Assembly: GCA_016190665.1 (NCBI GenBank)
Contig: JACPQD010000038.1
Coordinates: 1-64,000, forward strand
Reading direction: 5' to 3'
Length of the DNA: 64,000 bases
DNA from: Chloroflexota bacterium
GTDB lineage: Bacteria; Chloroflexota; Dehalococcoidia; JACPQD01
Shown: piece by piece, positions 18,854-28,109 of the stretch
How the letters are laid out: every line of letters starts with the position of its first letter
How positions within the stretch are numbered: the stretch's first letter is position 1
Notes under the pieces: model-generated
The model's input: the letters and a program-made list of their open reading frames with translations, nothing else
What the model was told of the DNA's origin: nothing
Databases searched by the model: none
Program-made: the position numbers and the translations under genes

Positions 18854-20473
18854 CTACCCGGCTTCTTGCCCGTCCAGCTGTTCGCCCAAGAGCTCGCCGT
18901 CGACAGAGGGTTCTTCGCCACGCTCATCGATGTCAAAGTGTCGCTCAAAGAACTCTCGTTGCACGCGCTCAAGGAGCGGGTGAGCGGAGGCAAGGCCAGC
19001 TTGTCTGGAGTACCTGGTGAGGAAGTCGTGGAAGTCTTCCGCATGGCCTTTCGACTCCCTTTCGCGTTTCCTGTCGTTGAGCAATTGGCTCATGGGCACC
19101 GTACTGTTCCAAGAGGACAGGACTTCGAGTTCGGCGATACCCATCAAGTGGTAGTCTTCGAACGAGGCCAAGCCTCGATCTTCGAACGCCTTGTGGGCCA
19201 GGTCTCGGTAATGCGATTCGAAAAAGAGCGAATCGCACATGACAATCACGGCCTGGGTGCTCTTGATTTTCGTGGCATCAATGCCCATCCTGCCCTCGAC
19301 GAAATCGCGAATCTTCTCAGGGTACTTCGCTACAGTCTCGGCGAATATGCGCTCCGTGTCTTTGGCTAGATCCTCTCGGGCCGCGGAGACCCGGCTATCC
19401 ATCCGCAATCTGGAACTCCTGCATTCGAAGAGGATCGCTGTCTCGCCATCCAGCACAATCCAGTCGGGCCCTCGCCGCTCCGATTTTCCGTAGCGTGGCT
19501 CCGGTATCACGCTATCGGGGCCAAAGGTCCATTTGAGCAGACGACCGACGTAATGCTCGAACAGCCTGCCAAAGTAGTCAAGGAAAGCGTTGCCCTGGGC
19601 GCTCCGAAACAGGTCCATCAGGTCGAAGTACAGACCCTCTGAGATACGATAGGCCAGCAGCCTGGGGACGGGCACGATAAGTTCGTGGTTCACCGCGATC
19701 AGTGGGCGTTTGTTCAACACGTTAAACTCAGTCTTGATGTAGAGGGGATCTGTAACGCGAAACTCCGCAGAAAGCTGCCGAAACTGTTCGTACGTGGCGG
19801 ACGCTCTCGACAGGAATTTGTCACAGTCTTCCTGGCTCACCGCGTCCGCAAGCTTACCCGTAGCAGCGAAGTATCGCGTTAGCGACGTATGGTGCAACGC
19901 ACCCGCGAAATAGCCGAAGCCGATTACCATGAACTTCTCAAGTCCGATGCCAGTTGCGTCAAGCCATTCAGCTTCAAGGTCAAAGGGTCGGCCTGAGACC
20001 TCCCGGTTGCCATCAATCAGTAACAGCTTGGTTCTTGGGATCATCGAGCTCAGACGCTCTTGCCAGACGAATTGCTCCCAGGAGACGCGCACCATGGTGC
20101 TGCGAGGGTCCGCTTTTGGCCCCCTTGGGTTCACCGATGCATCGCGCAAATTCGCGTGCATGAAAGCTAGACCGCGCAAGTCGTCCAGGGTTGCGGTTTC
20201 CTGGCGCATGTCTGACGACCGAAGGATAGATGTCTTGGCGAGAAAACTCAGGGTCCAAGGAGCCAGGTACACCTTGCATCCAGGCAGTACTCCGTAACGG
20301 CGACTCGGAGGAACGTTGATGAGCGTCTCCGATAGGGGCCGCCCATCAAGCCGGTTGGCAACGACGTTGCACATTTTCAGGAAATCGCGAACCCGAAAGC
20401 GGTTGATTCTAGTGAGTAGATCACTGTACGACGTTGGGGGTCCTAGCGGGATTTGATTGACCACAAACTCCAT
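18854..20473 (-). CDS. Hypothetical protein with PD-(D/E)xK nuclease-like motif
   Basis: LFEHYVGRLLKWTF...GPDWIVLDGETAILFECRSSRL resembles an E/PD/ExR nuclease core; start MEFVVNQIPLG at 20473 with aggggtgag upstream (alternative ATG 20503). Confidence 0.6.
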   Translation of the reverse strand: MEFVVNQIPLGPPTSYSDLLTRINRFRVRDFLKMCNVVANRLDGRPLSETLINVPPSRRYGVLPGCKVYLAPWTLSFLAKTSILRSSDMRQETATLDDLRGLAFMHANLRDASVNPRGPKADPRSTMVRVSWEQFVWQERLSSMIPRTKLLLIDGNREVSGRPFDLEAEWLDATGIGLEKFMVIGFGYFAGALHHTSLTRYFAATGKLADAVSQEDCDKFLSRASATYEQFRQLSAEFRVTDPLYIKTEFNVLNKRPLIAVNHELIVPVPRLLAYRISEGLYFDLMDLFRSAQGNAFLDYFGRLFEHYVGRLLKWTFGPDSVIPEPRYGKSERRGPDWIVLDGETAILFECRSSRLRMDSRVSAAREDLAKDTERIFAETVAKYPEKIRDFVEGRMGIDATKIKSTQAVIVMCDSLFFESHYRDLAHKAFEDRGLASFEDYHLMGIAELEVLSSWNSTVPMSQLLNDRKRERESKGHAEDFHDFLTRYSRQAGLASAHPLLERVQREFFERHFDIDERGEEPSVDGELLGEQLDGQEAG

Positions 20474-20682
20474 CGGTTGCTCACCCCTATTCAACGGCTG
20501 CAAGTCGGCGTCACCAGCGGTATTGCTAGATTACCCCACGTGAAGAGGGGGGGAAGATCTACGCTCCGAATTCGCTGTCCCACTGGCCGGGCGCCGCACA
20601 AACGCGAGCTACACCCAGACCTGCAGATGTGCGGGGAAGCCGCTGCCCAGATGCCCGCGCAGCCAGACGAATTCTGGGCTAG

Positions 20683-21417
20683 TCAACGGGAAAGGCGCTG
20701 GTTGATGAAAGCAACGGTGTTCTCGTACTTCTCTCTCACGCCTCGGTGCAGCTGGTCCAACGATCCGAAAGTCTTCTTGAAGGGATAGTAGAAGGTATCC
20801 AAGTTGATTGGCGCCGAAACGGGGAAGTTCTTTCGGTGCGTTTCAACCCAGTCGACCACGTATGAGGTTTCCGTCCCGCCGCGCTTCACCGGAACCTCCC
20901 AGGGAATAACCGCCTCGTTGCCTCTGCCAGATAGTATGGGTATGGCCAGAGCGCGGTTGGCGACAGCTTTGTCGACTCTAATTCCGAGCCACTGAGACGC
21001 TTCGCCCAGCCGATAGGCGCTCAAAAGTGCCGGACCAGCGAACAGATTGCGACCAAGATCAAACTTGAATTGGCCGTGTGCAATTCCACCCCGGAGCGGC
21101 ACGCAATAGCTCAAGGCTTTGGAGAAGAGTTCTGTGACCAGGAGAATCATGGCATAAGTATCAGGTGGGTCGTCAGCAACACTGAACACGATGATCGTAT
21201 CAGAAAACATATAGGAACGCACTCTGTCGCGGATAATCTCGCCACCCTCAGTCAGCATGATCTGCAGACTAAGCCGTTCCTCCTTGGCATCGCATAGCTT
21301 GGAAAGAAGTTCCCATGCGATGTCCGGGTCGCGGGCAGTCAGCTCGCTCATTCCCAACATGTCGAGGTGCGCTACATATCGCAACGAATGCTGACTGAGT
21401 GCGCCCCAGCGCTGCAT
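20683..21417 (-). CDS. Class III nucleotide cyclase-like protein (Pycsar-cyclase-like candidate)
   Basis: Likely start ATG at 21417 (cgggagtcatcaATG); LRYVAHLDMLGMSEL, YMFSDTIIVFS, VPLRGGIAHGQF, FAGPALLSAYRLGEASQWLGIRV match the two-metal Asp and downstream pattern of class III cyclases. The longer ORF-track start (22011) overlaps the divergent methylase and is rejected. Confidence 0.6.
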   Translation of the reverse strand: MQRWGALSQHSLRYVAHLDMLGMSELTARDPDIAWELLSKLCDAKEERLSLQIMLTEGGEIIRDRVRSYMFSDTIIVFSVADDPPDTYAMILLVTELFSKALSYCVPLRGGIAHGQFKFDLGRNLFAGPALLSAYRLGEASQWLGIRVDKAVANRALAIPILSGRGNEAVIPWEVPVKRGGTETSYVVDWVETHRKNFPVSAPINLDTFYYPFKKTFGSLDQLHRGVREKYENTVAFINQRLSR

Positions 21418-21537
21418 TGATGACTCCCGTTCGTCTTCATCAAGCTTGACAAGAACACGAAGACAGTCTATAACAAAGCGGATGTTATGCGCAAGACGAC
21501 GACCTTTGGTCCGCGCTGTGTCTAGGAGGATCCCGCT

Positions 21538-23631
21538 ATGCCCGAACCAGTCCGCTGGGGACCAGATAACCCGCACCCGCTCTCCAGGATGAAGACGGAG
21601 CTTATCTGGGAGGGCAAGTACGACGAGTACGGCAACCGCCGCCCGATAAGGCTGCCCGCTTCGCCACTGCCCCTCCAGCGCATCGAGACCATCGACGAGC
21701 CCCACGACCGCGAGAAGGCCCGCCAGCTTGACATGTTCGACGAGGCGGCCTTCGCCCGGAAGGCCCACCAAGACGACTTCCGCAACGTGCTCATCTGGGG
21801 CGACAACAAGCTGGCCATGGCCTCTCTCCTGGAGCAGTTCCGCGGCAAGATCGACCTCATTTACATCGACCCGCCCTTCGACGTGGGCGCCGACTTCACC
21901 ATGCAGGTGCAGGTGGGCGATGAAGCGGAGGCCCTCCAAAAGGAACAGTCCGTTCTTGAAGCAGTGGCTTATAGGGACACCTGGGGCAAGGGGACGGACT
22001 CCTACCTGCACATGATGTACGAGCGTCTCACCCTGATGCGGGATTTATCGAGTGATGAGGCAAGTATCTACGTGCACTGCGACTACCGCGTTAACTCCCA
22101 CCTCCGTTTGATCCTTGATGACATTCTCTCTCCGTTGAACATCAGAAACGAAATAATCTGGCGCAGAGCGAACGCTCACAACGATCCCGGCCGCTGTGGA
22201 ATCATAACTGACACGATTCTTTACTACTCGCGCGGCATAAAGCCGGTCTGGAATGATCAATTCACACCGTATTCTGACGAGTACGTCGCATCGCACTGGG
22301 CGAAGGCCGATGAAGAGGGAGGGAGATTTCGCCTAATACCGCTAGACGCCCCAAGGCATGGCAGCGGCGGCAGCTTGCTTTACGAGTGGAAAGGCAAGTG
22401 GCCGGCACCTTCCCGTACGTGGGCGTATGTCCGCGAGAAGATGGAACAGTTTGACAGAGAAGGCAGAATTGTTTACACAAAGAACGGAACCCCTTGCCTG
22501 AAAAGGTACATGGACGAGTCGCCTGGCTTGCCGCTACAGAACTTATGGGAGGATATCCCGCCCGTCAACCCTATGGCGCTCGAGCGGCTTGGTTACGATA
22601 CGCAGAAGCCGGAAGCACTCCTACAGCGAATCATCAAAGCTTCCTCAAACGAAGGCGATCTGGTCGCCGACTTCTTCTGCGGCTCAGGCACGACGCTGGC
22701 CGTGGCCGAGAAGCTGGGGCGCCGCTGCATAGGCGTGGACCTGGGCCGCTATGCCATTCACACCACGCGGAAGCGCCTTATCCAGGTGCAGCGGGAGCTG
22801 CATGGGGCGGGCAAGCCCTATCGCTCCTTCGACGTGTATAACCTCGGCCGCTACGAGCGCCAGTGGTGGCAGTTGGAGCGGCTGAAGGGGGCCAACACGG
22901 AGCATCGCGCCATCGTCCTGCAGTTCTATAAGGCGGCGCCGCTGAAGGGCGCGCCCCATCCCCTCCTCCACGGCACAAGGCAAGGCGCCTACGTGCACGT
23001 GGACGAAATCGATGGCATCTTCACCTTCGCGGAGCTTCTGCCCGTGGCGCAGGCCGCCCAGGCGGCGGGCGCCCGCGAGCTGCACTGCCTGGCCTGGGAG
23101 TTCGAGATGGAGTTGGCCCTGAAGAAACAGGCCGTGGAGGCGGAGACCGGCCTGACCATCCGCCTCAAATACATCCCGCGCGAGATCATGGAGCCCAGCC
23201 GCAGCGAATGCCAGTTCTTCGAGGCCGGGCACCTGGAAGTCAAGCCCATCGTCAACGGCAGGAAGGTGGACGTGCAACTGGTGCGCTTCACCCCCGCCCT
23301 GGCCGAGGCGCCGGAGGCGGAACTGGCCGCGCTACGGGAGCGCGCCGTCAGGTCCCCCTTCGATTTCATCGATTTCTGGGCGGTGGACTTTACCTGGAGC
23401 GAGGGCAAGCCCTTCGAGCACCACTGGCAGGACTTCCGCACGCGGAAGGACCGTTCGCTGAAGACCAGGACCGATATCGGCTGGGAGTACCCCACTTCTC
23501 CCCCCGTGGGCCCGCTGCAGTCTCCCCCCGTGGACGGGGGGACTAAGGGGGGACAAAGGCATCGTATCTGCGTGAAGGTGATCGACGTCTTCGGCGTGGA
23601 CACCACTACCGCCATTGAGGTGGAGGTGTAG
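21538..23631 (+). CDS. Type III restriction-modification DNA methyltransferase (Mod)
   Basis: IDLIYIDPPFDVGADF (motif IV), VADFFCGSGTTLAVAEKLGRRCIGVDL (motif I), beta-class order; aggagg RBS. Confidence 0.92.
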   Translation: MPEPVRWGPDNPHPLSRMKTELIWEGKYDEYGNRRPIRLPASPLPLQRIETIDEPHDREKARQLDMFDEAAFARKAHQDDFRNVLIWGDNKLAMASLLEQFRGKIDLIYIDPPFDVGADFTMQVQVGDEAEALQKEQSVLEAVAYRDTWGKGTDSYLHMMYERLTLMRDLSSDEASIYVHCDYRVNSHLRLILDDILSPLNIRNEIIWRRANAHNDPGRCGIITDTILYYSRGIKPVWNDQFTPYSDEYVASHWAKADEEGGRFRLIPLDAPRHGSGGSLLYEWKGKWPAPSRTWAYVREKMEQFDREGRIVYTKNGTPCLKRYMDESPGLPLQNLWEDIPPVNPMALERLGYDTQKPEALLQRIIKASSNEGDLVADFFCGSGTTLAVAEKLGRRCIGVDLGRYAIHTTRKRLIQVQRELHGAGKPYRSFDVYNLGRYERQWWQLERLKGANTEHRAIVLQFYKAAPLKGAPHPLLHGTRQGAYVHVDEIDGIFTFAELLPVAQAAQAAGARELHCLAWEFEMELALKKQAVEAETGLTIRLKYIPREIMEPSRSECQFFEAGHLEVKPIVNGRKVDVQLVRFTPALAEAPEAELAALRERAVRSPFDFIDFWAVDFTWSEGKPFEHHWQDFRTRKDRSLKTRTDIGWEYPTSPPVGPLQSPPVDGGTKGGQRHRICVKVIDVFGVDTTTAIEVEV

Positions 23632-23633
23632 CC

Positions 23634-26600
23634 GTGCCCTTCGAGGTCACCGAGAGCAACGCGGCCGCCCTGGAGCCCCTCTTCAAGCCCTGGGAGGAGC
23701 CCGTCCAGCATCGCCTGCCCAATCCCGAGCACGGCGGGCCGGCCGTTGTCGCCCCCGGCCGCCGGCCCAGCAAGTGCCTGCTGGTACGCGCCATCCGGGC
23801 CGAGGTGGACGGCTGGCGGCGGGGCCTCTACGCCGGCGTCAGCGATACGTCCCGCGATCTCCTGAACTTCTGGTTCAATACCGAGCACCAGGTTGAAGAC
23901 GACGACGGCAACAGCGTCCCCTTCCGCTACCACTGGGCGCAGCGCGAGGCCATCGAGACGATCATCTACCTTTACGAAATGCGGGGTATCCGCAGCGTGG
24001 CGGCGCTGCTCACGGAGCTCGGCGGCGACTCCCTCGCCGACCTGGCCTTGGGCATACATCCGGATGAAGACCGCTGGCCCAAGGACTGCTGCAAGATCGC
24101 TACCGGCGGGGGCAAGACCAAGGTTATGAGCCTGGCCATAGTGTGGAGCTACTTCCACCAGGCCTACGAGCCAGGCTCCAGCCTGGCGCAGCATTTCGTG
24201 ATCATCGCCCCGAACCTGACCGTGTACGAGCGACTGAAGGACGATTTCGAAAACTGCGTTATCTTCCACAAGGACCCGCTGCTGCCAGAGGACTGGAAAT
24301 CCGACTTCCGGATGCAGGTCGTGTTGCAGGACGAGCCGGGCGGGGCGGCTACGACCGGGGCGATTTACCTGACCAACATTCACCGCCTCTACGAGAAGCG
24401 CGAGAATGGCGAGGAGAGCGGTCCTGGCTCTCTTTTCGGCCCGGCGGTCAAGCGAGCGCAGGCCTTGGACACGGGCGCGGCGTTGCGGGAGCGGATCGCC
24501 TGCCATCCCAGCCTCATGGTCCTCAACGACGAAGCGCACCACCTCCACGACCCCGACCTCGCCTGGAACCGCGCCATCGATACCCTGCACAGCCAGTGCG
24601 TGAGCAAGGGCAACAGCGGCATCTGCCTGCAACTGGACTTCACGGCCACGCCGAAGCACAATGATGGGACGTTCTTCCATCACGTCGTCTGCGACTTCCC
24701 GCTGGGCGAGGCTGTAGACGCAGGCATCGTGAAGGTGCCCGTGCTGGGCGAGTCCGATGAGCTGGTGCCCCACGGCGACGCGCGGACGCCCGCCCACGAG
24801 CGCTACTCCATGCATCTCCAGCTCGGCTACCAGCGCTACGCGAAGACCTATGAGGAGTTGAGCCGCGTCCGCAAGCCCATCCTCTTCGTCATGACCGAGG
24901 ACTCCGACGCGGCGAACAAGGTCGCCGGTTACCTGGACAGCGACCAGTTCCCCTTACTCAAGGACAGGGTGCTGAACATTCACACCCGGCTCAAGGGGCG
25001 CGTCAAGACCTATACGCGCGGCGGCCGCGAGGTCAAGGAGTTCGTGGAGAACGAGACGGCGATGAAGCCCGACGACCTCCGCGCCCTGCGCGAGATGTCT
25101 CGCGAACTGGACCGGAAGGACAGCAAGTTTCGCTGCGTGGTCTCGGTGATGATGCTGCGCGAGGGCTGGGACGTGCGCAACGTTACCACAGTCGTTCCCT
25201 TGCGCCCCTATTCCGCGAAGTCCGGCATCCTGCCCGAACAGACGCTCGGCCGCGGCCTGAGGCGCATGGACCCTGGGGGGAACACGCCGGAGCTGGTTAC
25301 TGTGGTGGATCACCCCGCGTTCCGCAAGCTGTATGAGGACGAGCTGGCCCAGGAGGGCCTCGACATCCCTGTGCTGCCCATCCGCGAAGCCTTGAAGCAG
25401 AGCGTCACAATCTTTGTGGACCACCAGCACAAGCCAGTGCCAGGGCTGGAGGTGGAGATTCCCCTGATCTCGGATGCTGTGCAGACGGCGTCTGAGTTCT
25501 CGGGCCTGAGCAGCGATGAGGTCAGGAGATACTTCCAGGCTCGCTTTCACCCGCTGCCGATCGGCAAGAAGAAGGAAGGCCCCATCGAATACAAGGAAAG
25601 GCATCTGTTCACCGACGAGGTCGTCTCTCGCATGCAGTTGGACGCCGGGCTGCTGAGCAACGCCTGGTCAGCCCCGGGATATTTCGCCCAGATGCTGGGC
25701 CGCGCCTGCCGCCTGAGCAATCCGCATCAGATCCTCACGCCCCTGATAGAGGAGTTCCTGTCCAAGTCCCTCTTTGAGCGGGAAGTCGATCTCTTCGCAG
25801 GTGAGGTTGACCACCGCATGCGCGATGTTGACGTTGTCGAGCATGTCCGCGCCACGTTTACGCCCCTCATCCTCGCCAGAACGGTCAGACGGGAAGAGCG
25901 CAAGCGCATCAGCCAGGGGCAGCCGCTGTCCAAGTGGAAGCCCTATCAGGCCTCCAGCACGGAGCGCCGCCCCGCCGTGCCCGGCCAGCGCACCATGTTC
26001 AACCTTGTGCCTTGCGACAACGAGTTCGAGCAACAGTTCGCTGATTTCTGCGACATGGCTTCCGATGTGGCGGCTTTCGCTAAGAACGCCGGACCGCAGA
26101 AGCTGATGATCGACTACCTCCGCCCCGACGGGCAGCGCGGGCTATACGTGCCGGACTTCCTGGTGCGCTGCGCCGACGGTGGCTACTTCGTCGCGGAGCT
26201 GAAGGGGAGAGCGGATAACCTCGTTCCTGTGAAAGCGCGCACCGCCGTTGAATGGTGCAAGGCGGCATCGGTGGGCAAGCCGCAGTACAAATACCTCTAC
26301 GTGCCCTATCACCTTTTCCAACAGGGCGGGGCGGCGACAGTGGAAGAGCTGCATCGCGCTTGCGCGCCGCATCTCAATGCTTTGCTCGAAGAGGCGAAGA
26401 CGGGCCAGCAACAGCTTCCCCTGTTCGAGGCCACGGTCCAGAAGGAGGCTGCCGACCTATTCAGTCGGCTCCTGGACAAGGCGGGCGTGGGCGCCCTTCC
26501 GGCGCCTCTGGAGGCGTCAATGCGCCAGGCCGTCACCGTCCTGGACTACGCGGTGCGCTCCAAAATGGCGGACTTCGCCCATGCCTTCCAGCCGCTTCTG

Positions 26601-27047
26601 CAACCCCTTGACGAGTACGCACTGCGCATCCTGGATGCCAGGCTCCGGCCGCTCATACCCTCCGAGGCCCGCGCCCGTGATGACTATTTCAATCCTTACC
26701 TGGGAAATTTGGCACCTCGTGACAGAGGTCTACTGGAAAGGAACCAGCGCTACCTGAGGGACAACCTCGTTTTCGGCCGTCCGATCCAGAGGCTGGGCAC
26801 GCTGGTCTTCTGCCTGGGCTACGCAGCTCACGGCGCTGCGAAGGCTGCGGCGGTGTGGGTTGGTGTGGCGCAGGCCTTTTCGGGGAAAGACATGGGGGAC
26901 CTGTATGAGGAGCTAGAATCGGTCAACCGGTTCCGCAACACCCGTGTGGCGCACGTGGAAGAAAAGCTCGAGAACGCCGACGAGGCCTGGGAAGCCATGA
27001 CCGCCTGGCTACGCTGCCTGGGTAGGATGGCCGGTGTTGCAGCCTAG
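23634..27047 (+). CDS. Type III restriction enzyme (Res) helicase-nuclease with C-terminal HEPN-like extension
   Basis: Walker A ATGGGKTKV, VLNDEAHHLHDPD, PEQTLGRGLRRMDP, VPDFLVRCADGGYFVAELKG; C-terminus VNRFRNTRVAHVE. Confidence 0.9.
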   Translation: MPFEVTESNAAALEPLFKPWEEPVQHRLPNPEHGGPAVVAPGRRPSKCLLVRAIRAEVDGWRRGLYAGVSDTSRDLLNFWFNTEHQVEDDDGNSVPFRYHWAQREAIETIIYLYEMRGIRSVAALLTELGGDSLADLALGIHPDEDRWPKDCCKIATGGGKTKVMSLAIVWSYFHQAYEPGSSLAQHFVIIAPNLTVYERLKDDFENCVIFHKDPLLPEDWKSDFRMQVVLQDEPGGAATTGAIYLTNIHRLYEKRENGEESGPGSLFGPAVKRAQALDTGAALRERIACHPSLMVLNDEAHHLHDPDLAWNRAIDTLHSQCVSKGNSGICLQLDFTATPKHNDGTFFHHVVCDFPLGEAVDAGIVKVPVLGESDELVPHGDARTPAHERYSMHLQLGYQRYAKTYEELSRVRKPILFVMTEDSDAANKVAGYLDSDQFPLLKDRVLNIHTRLKGRVKTYTRGGREVKEFVENETAMKPDDLRALREMSRELDRKDSKFRCVVSVMMLREGWDVRNVTTVVPLRPYSAKSGILPEQTLGRGLRRMDPGGNTPELVTVVDHPAFRKLYEDELAQEGLDIPVLPIREALKQSVTIFVDHQHKPVPGLEVEIPLISDAVQTASEFSGLSSDEVRRYFQARFHPLPIGKKKEGPIEYKERHLFTDEVVSRMQLDAGLLSNAWSAPGYFAQMLGRACRLSNPHQILTPLIEEFLSKSLFEREVDLFAGEVDHRMRDVDVVEHVRATFTPLILARTVRREERKRISQGQPLSKWKPYQASSTERRPAVPGQRTMFNLVPCDNEFEQQFADFCDMASDVAAFAKNAGPQKLMIDYLRPDGQRGLYVPDFLVRCADGGYFVAELKGRADNLVPVKARTAVEWCKAASVGKPQYKYLYVPYHLFQQGGAATVEELHRACAPHLNALLEEAKTGQQQLPLFEATVQKEAADLFSRLLDKAGVGALPAPLEASMRQAVTVLDYAVRSKMADFAHAFQPLLQPLDEYALRILDARLRPLIPSEARARDDYFNPYLGNLAPRDRGLLERNQRYLRDNLVFGRPIQRLGTLVFCLGYAAHGAAKAAAVWVGVAQAFSGKDMGDLYEELESVNRFRNTRVAHVEEKLENADEAWEAMTAWLRCLGRMAGVAA

Positions 27048-27143
27048 GCCCACTCAACGCGTCCGTGGCTCGGGCAGACAGAGAACGTCCGCCCCTACGC
27101 AGTTTCCAGGCGTCCCCCCCCCAACCACGTCGACATTCCGAGC

Positions 27144-28109
27144 TTACCTTCCCCTCAACTTCGGGTCCCAGATGTCTCGCAGGGCATCGCCGAAGAGGTT
27201 GAAGCCGAACACGGTGACGGTTATGGCCAGGCCGGGAAAGATAGCCATCCAGGCTGCCTGCTCCGTGTACTGGCTGGCGGCTCCGGTCAGCATGTTCCCC
27301 CACGAGGGTTCGGGAGGCGGCACGCCCAGCCCCAGGAAGCTCAGCGAGGCCTCCACCAGGATAGCTACACCCAGGTCAATGGTGATTATGACCAGCCACG
27401 GGGCCATGCAGTTGGGCATCATATGTCTGAAGGCAATACGCCAGTCGCTGCAGCCTATGGCCCTGGCCGCGTCTACGTACTGCGTCTCCTTGACCGAAAG
27501 ACCCTGGGAGCGAATGGTCCGTGCGGCCCGGGGAACGAAGGGTATGGCCACCGCGATGACGGTATTGTTCAGAGAAGGACCGAGAGCAGCTACCATAGCC
27601 AGGGCCAAAGCCAGCATGGGAAAAGCCAGCATGACGTCCATGATGCGCATGATGAGGTTGTCCAGGGCCCCGCCCTTGTAGGCGGCGAGAAGCCCCAGAA
27701 TCCCCCCCGAACTGGCGCCTACAATCGAGGCAAGAAAAGCCACGTAGAGAGAAACCCGCGCCCCCATGATGATCCGGCTTAACTGGTCGCGGCCCATATT
27801 GTCGGTGCCTAGCAGAAAGGTTGAATTGGGGGGCTCCAGGGTGTGTTCCACACGAAGCTCGTAGGGGTCGTGGGGGATGATGAAGTTAGCCGAGACTGCT
27901 ACTACCAACGCAGCCACGACAATTGTCAGTCCGACAAAGCCCAGCGGTTTGGTCCTTATGAACCTCCTCACACGGGCCAGGGTCCTCGGCCTTTTCCTTT
28001 CCCACTCTACTGCCGGGACAAGCTCAACTCGTTCCATCACCTTCCAAGCCCTCCTCCAAAAGTCCGGGCATCGTACTGCGACGTCATGCGTACCTGATTC
28101 GAGGATCAA
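27144..28109 (-). CDS. ABC transporter permease (DppC/OppC-like)
   Basis: FLLGTDNMGRDQLSRIIMGARVSLYV, EASLSFLGLGVPPPEPSWGNML, FNLFGDALRDIWDPKLRGR. Confidence 0.92.
   Translation of the reverse strand: MILESGTHDVAVRCPDFWRRAWKVMERVELVPAVEWERKRPRTLARVRRFIRTKPLGFVGLTIVVAALVVAVSANFIIPHDPYELRVEHTLEPPNSTFLLGTDNMGRDQLSRIIMGARVSLYVAFLASIVGASSGGILGLLAAYKGGALDNLIMRIMDVMLAFPMLALALAMVAALGPSLNNTVIAVAIPFVPRAARTIRSQGLSVKETQYVDAARAIGCSDWRIAFRHMMPNCMAPWLVIITIDLGVAILVEASLSFLGLGVPPPEPSWGNMLTGAASQYTEQAAWMAIFPGLAITVTVFGFNLFGDALRDIWDPKLRGR

Noticed and set aside
21417-22011. N-terminal extension of the minus-strand 442-aa ORF (20683-22011)
   Set aside because: It lies entirely antisense to the Mod gene and its 5' leader; a good RBS and ATG at 21417 give a normal-length cyclase-like protein.
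22989-24815. 608-aa minus-strand ORF
   Set aside because: Antisense to the Mod/Res genes, low-complexity translation without recognisable domains; GC-rich shadow ORF.
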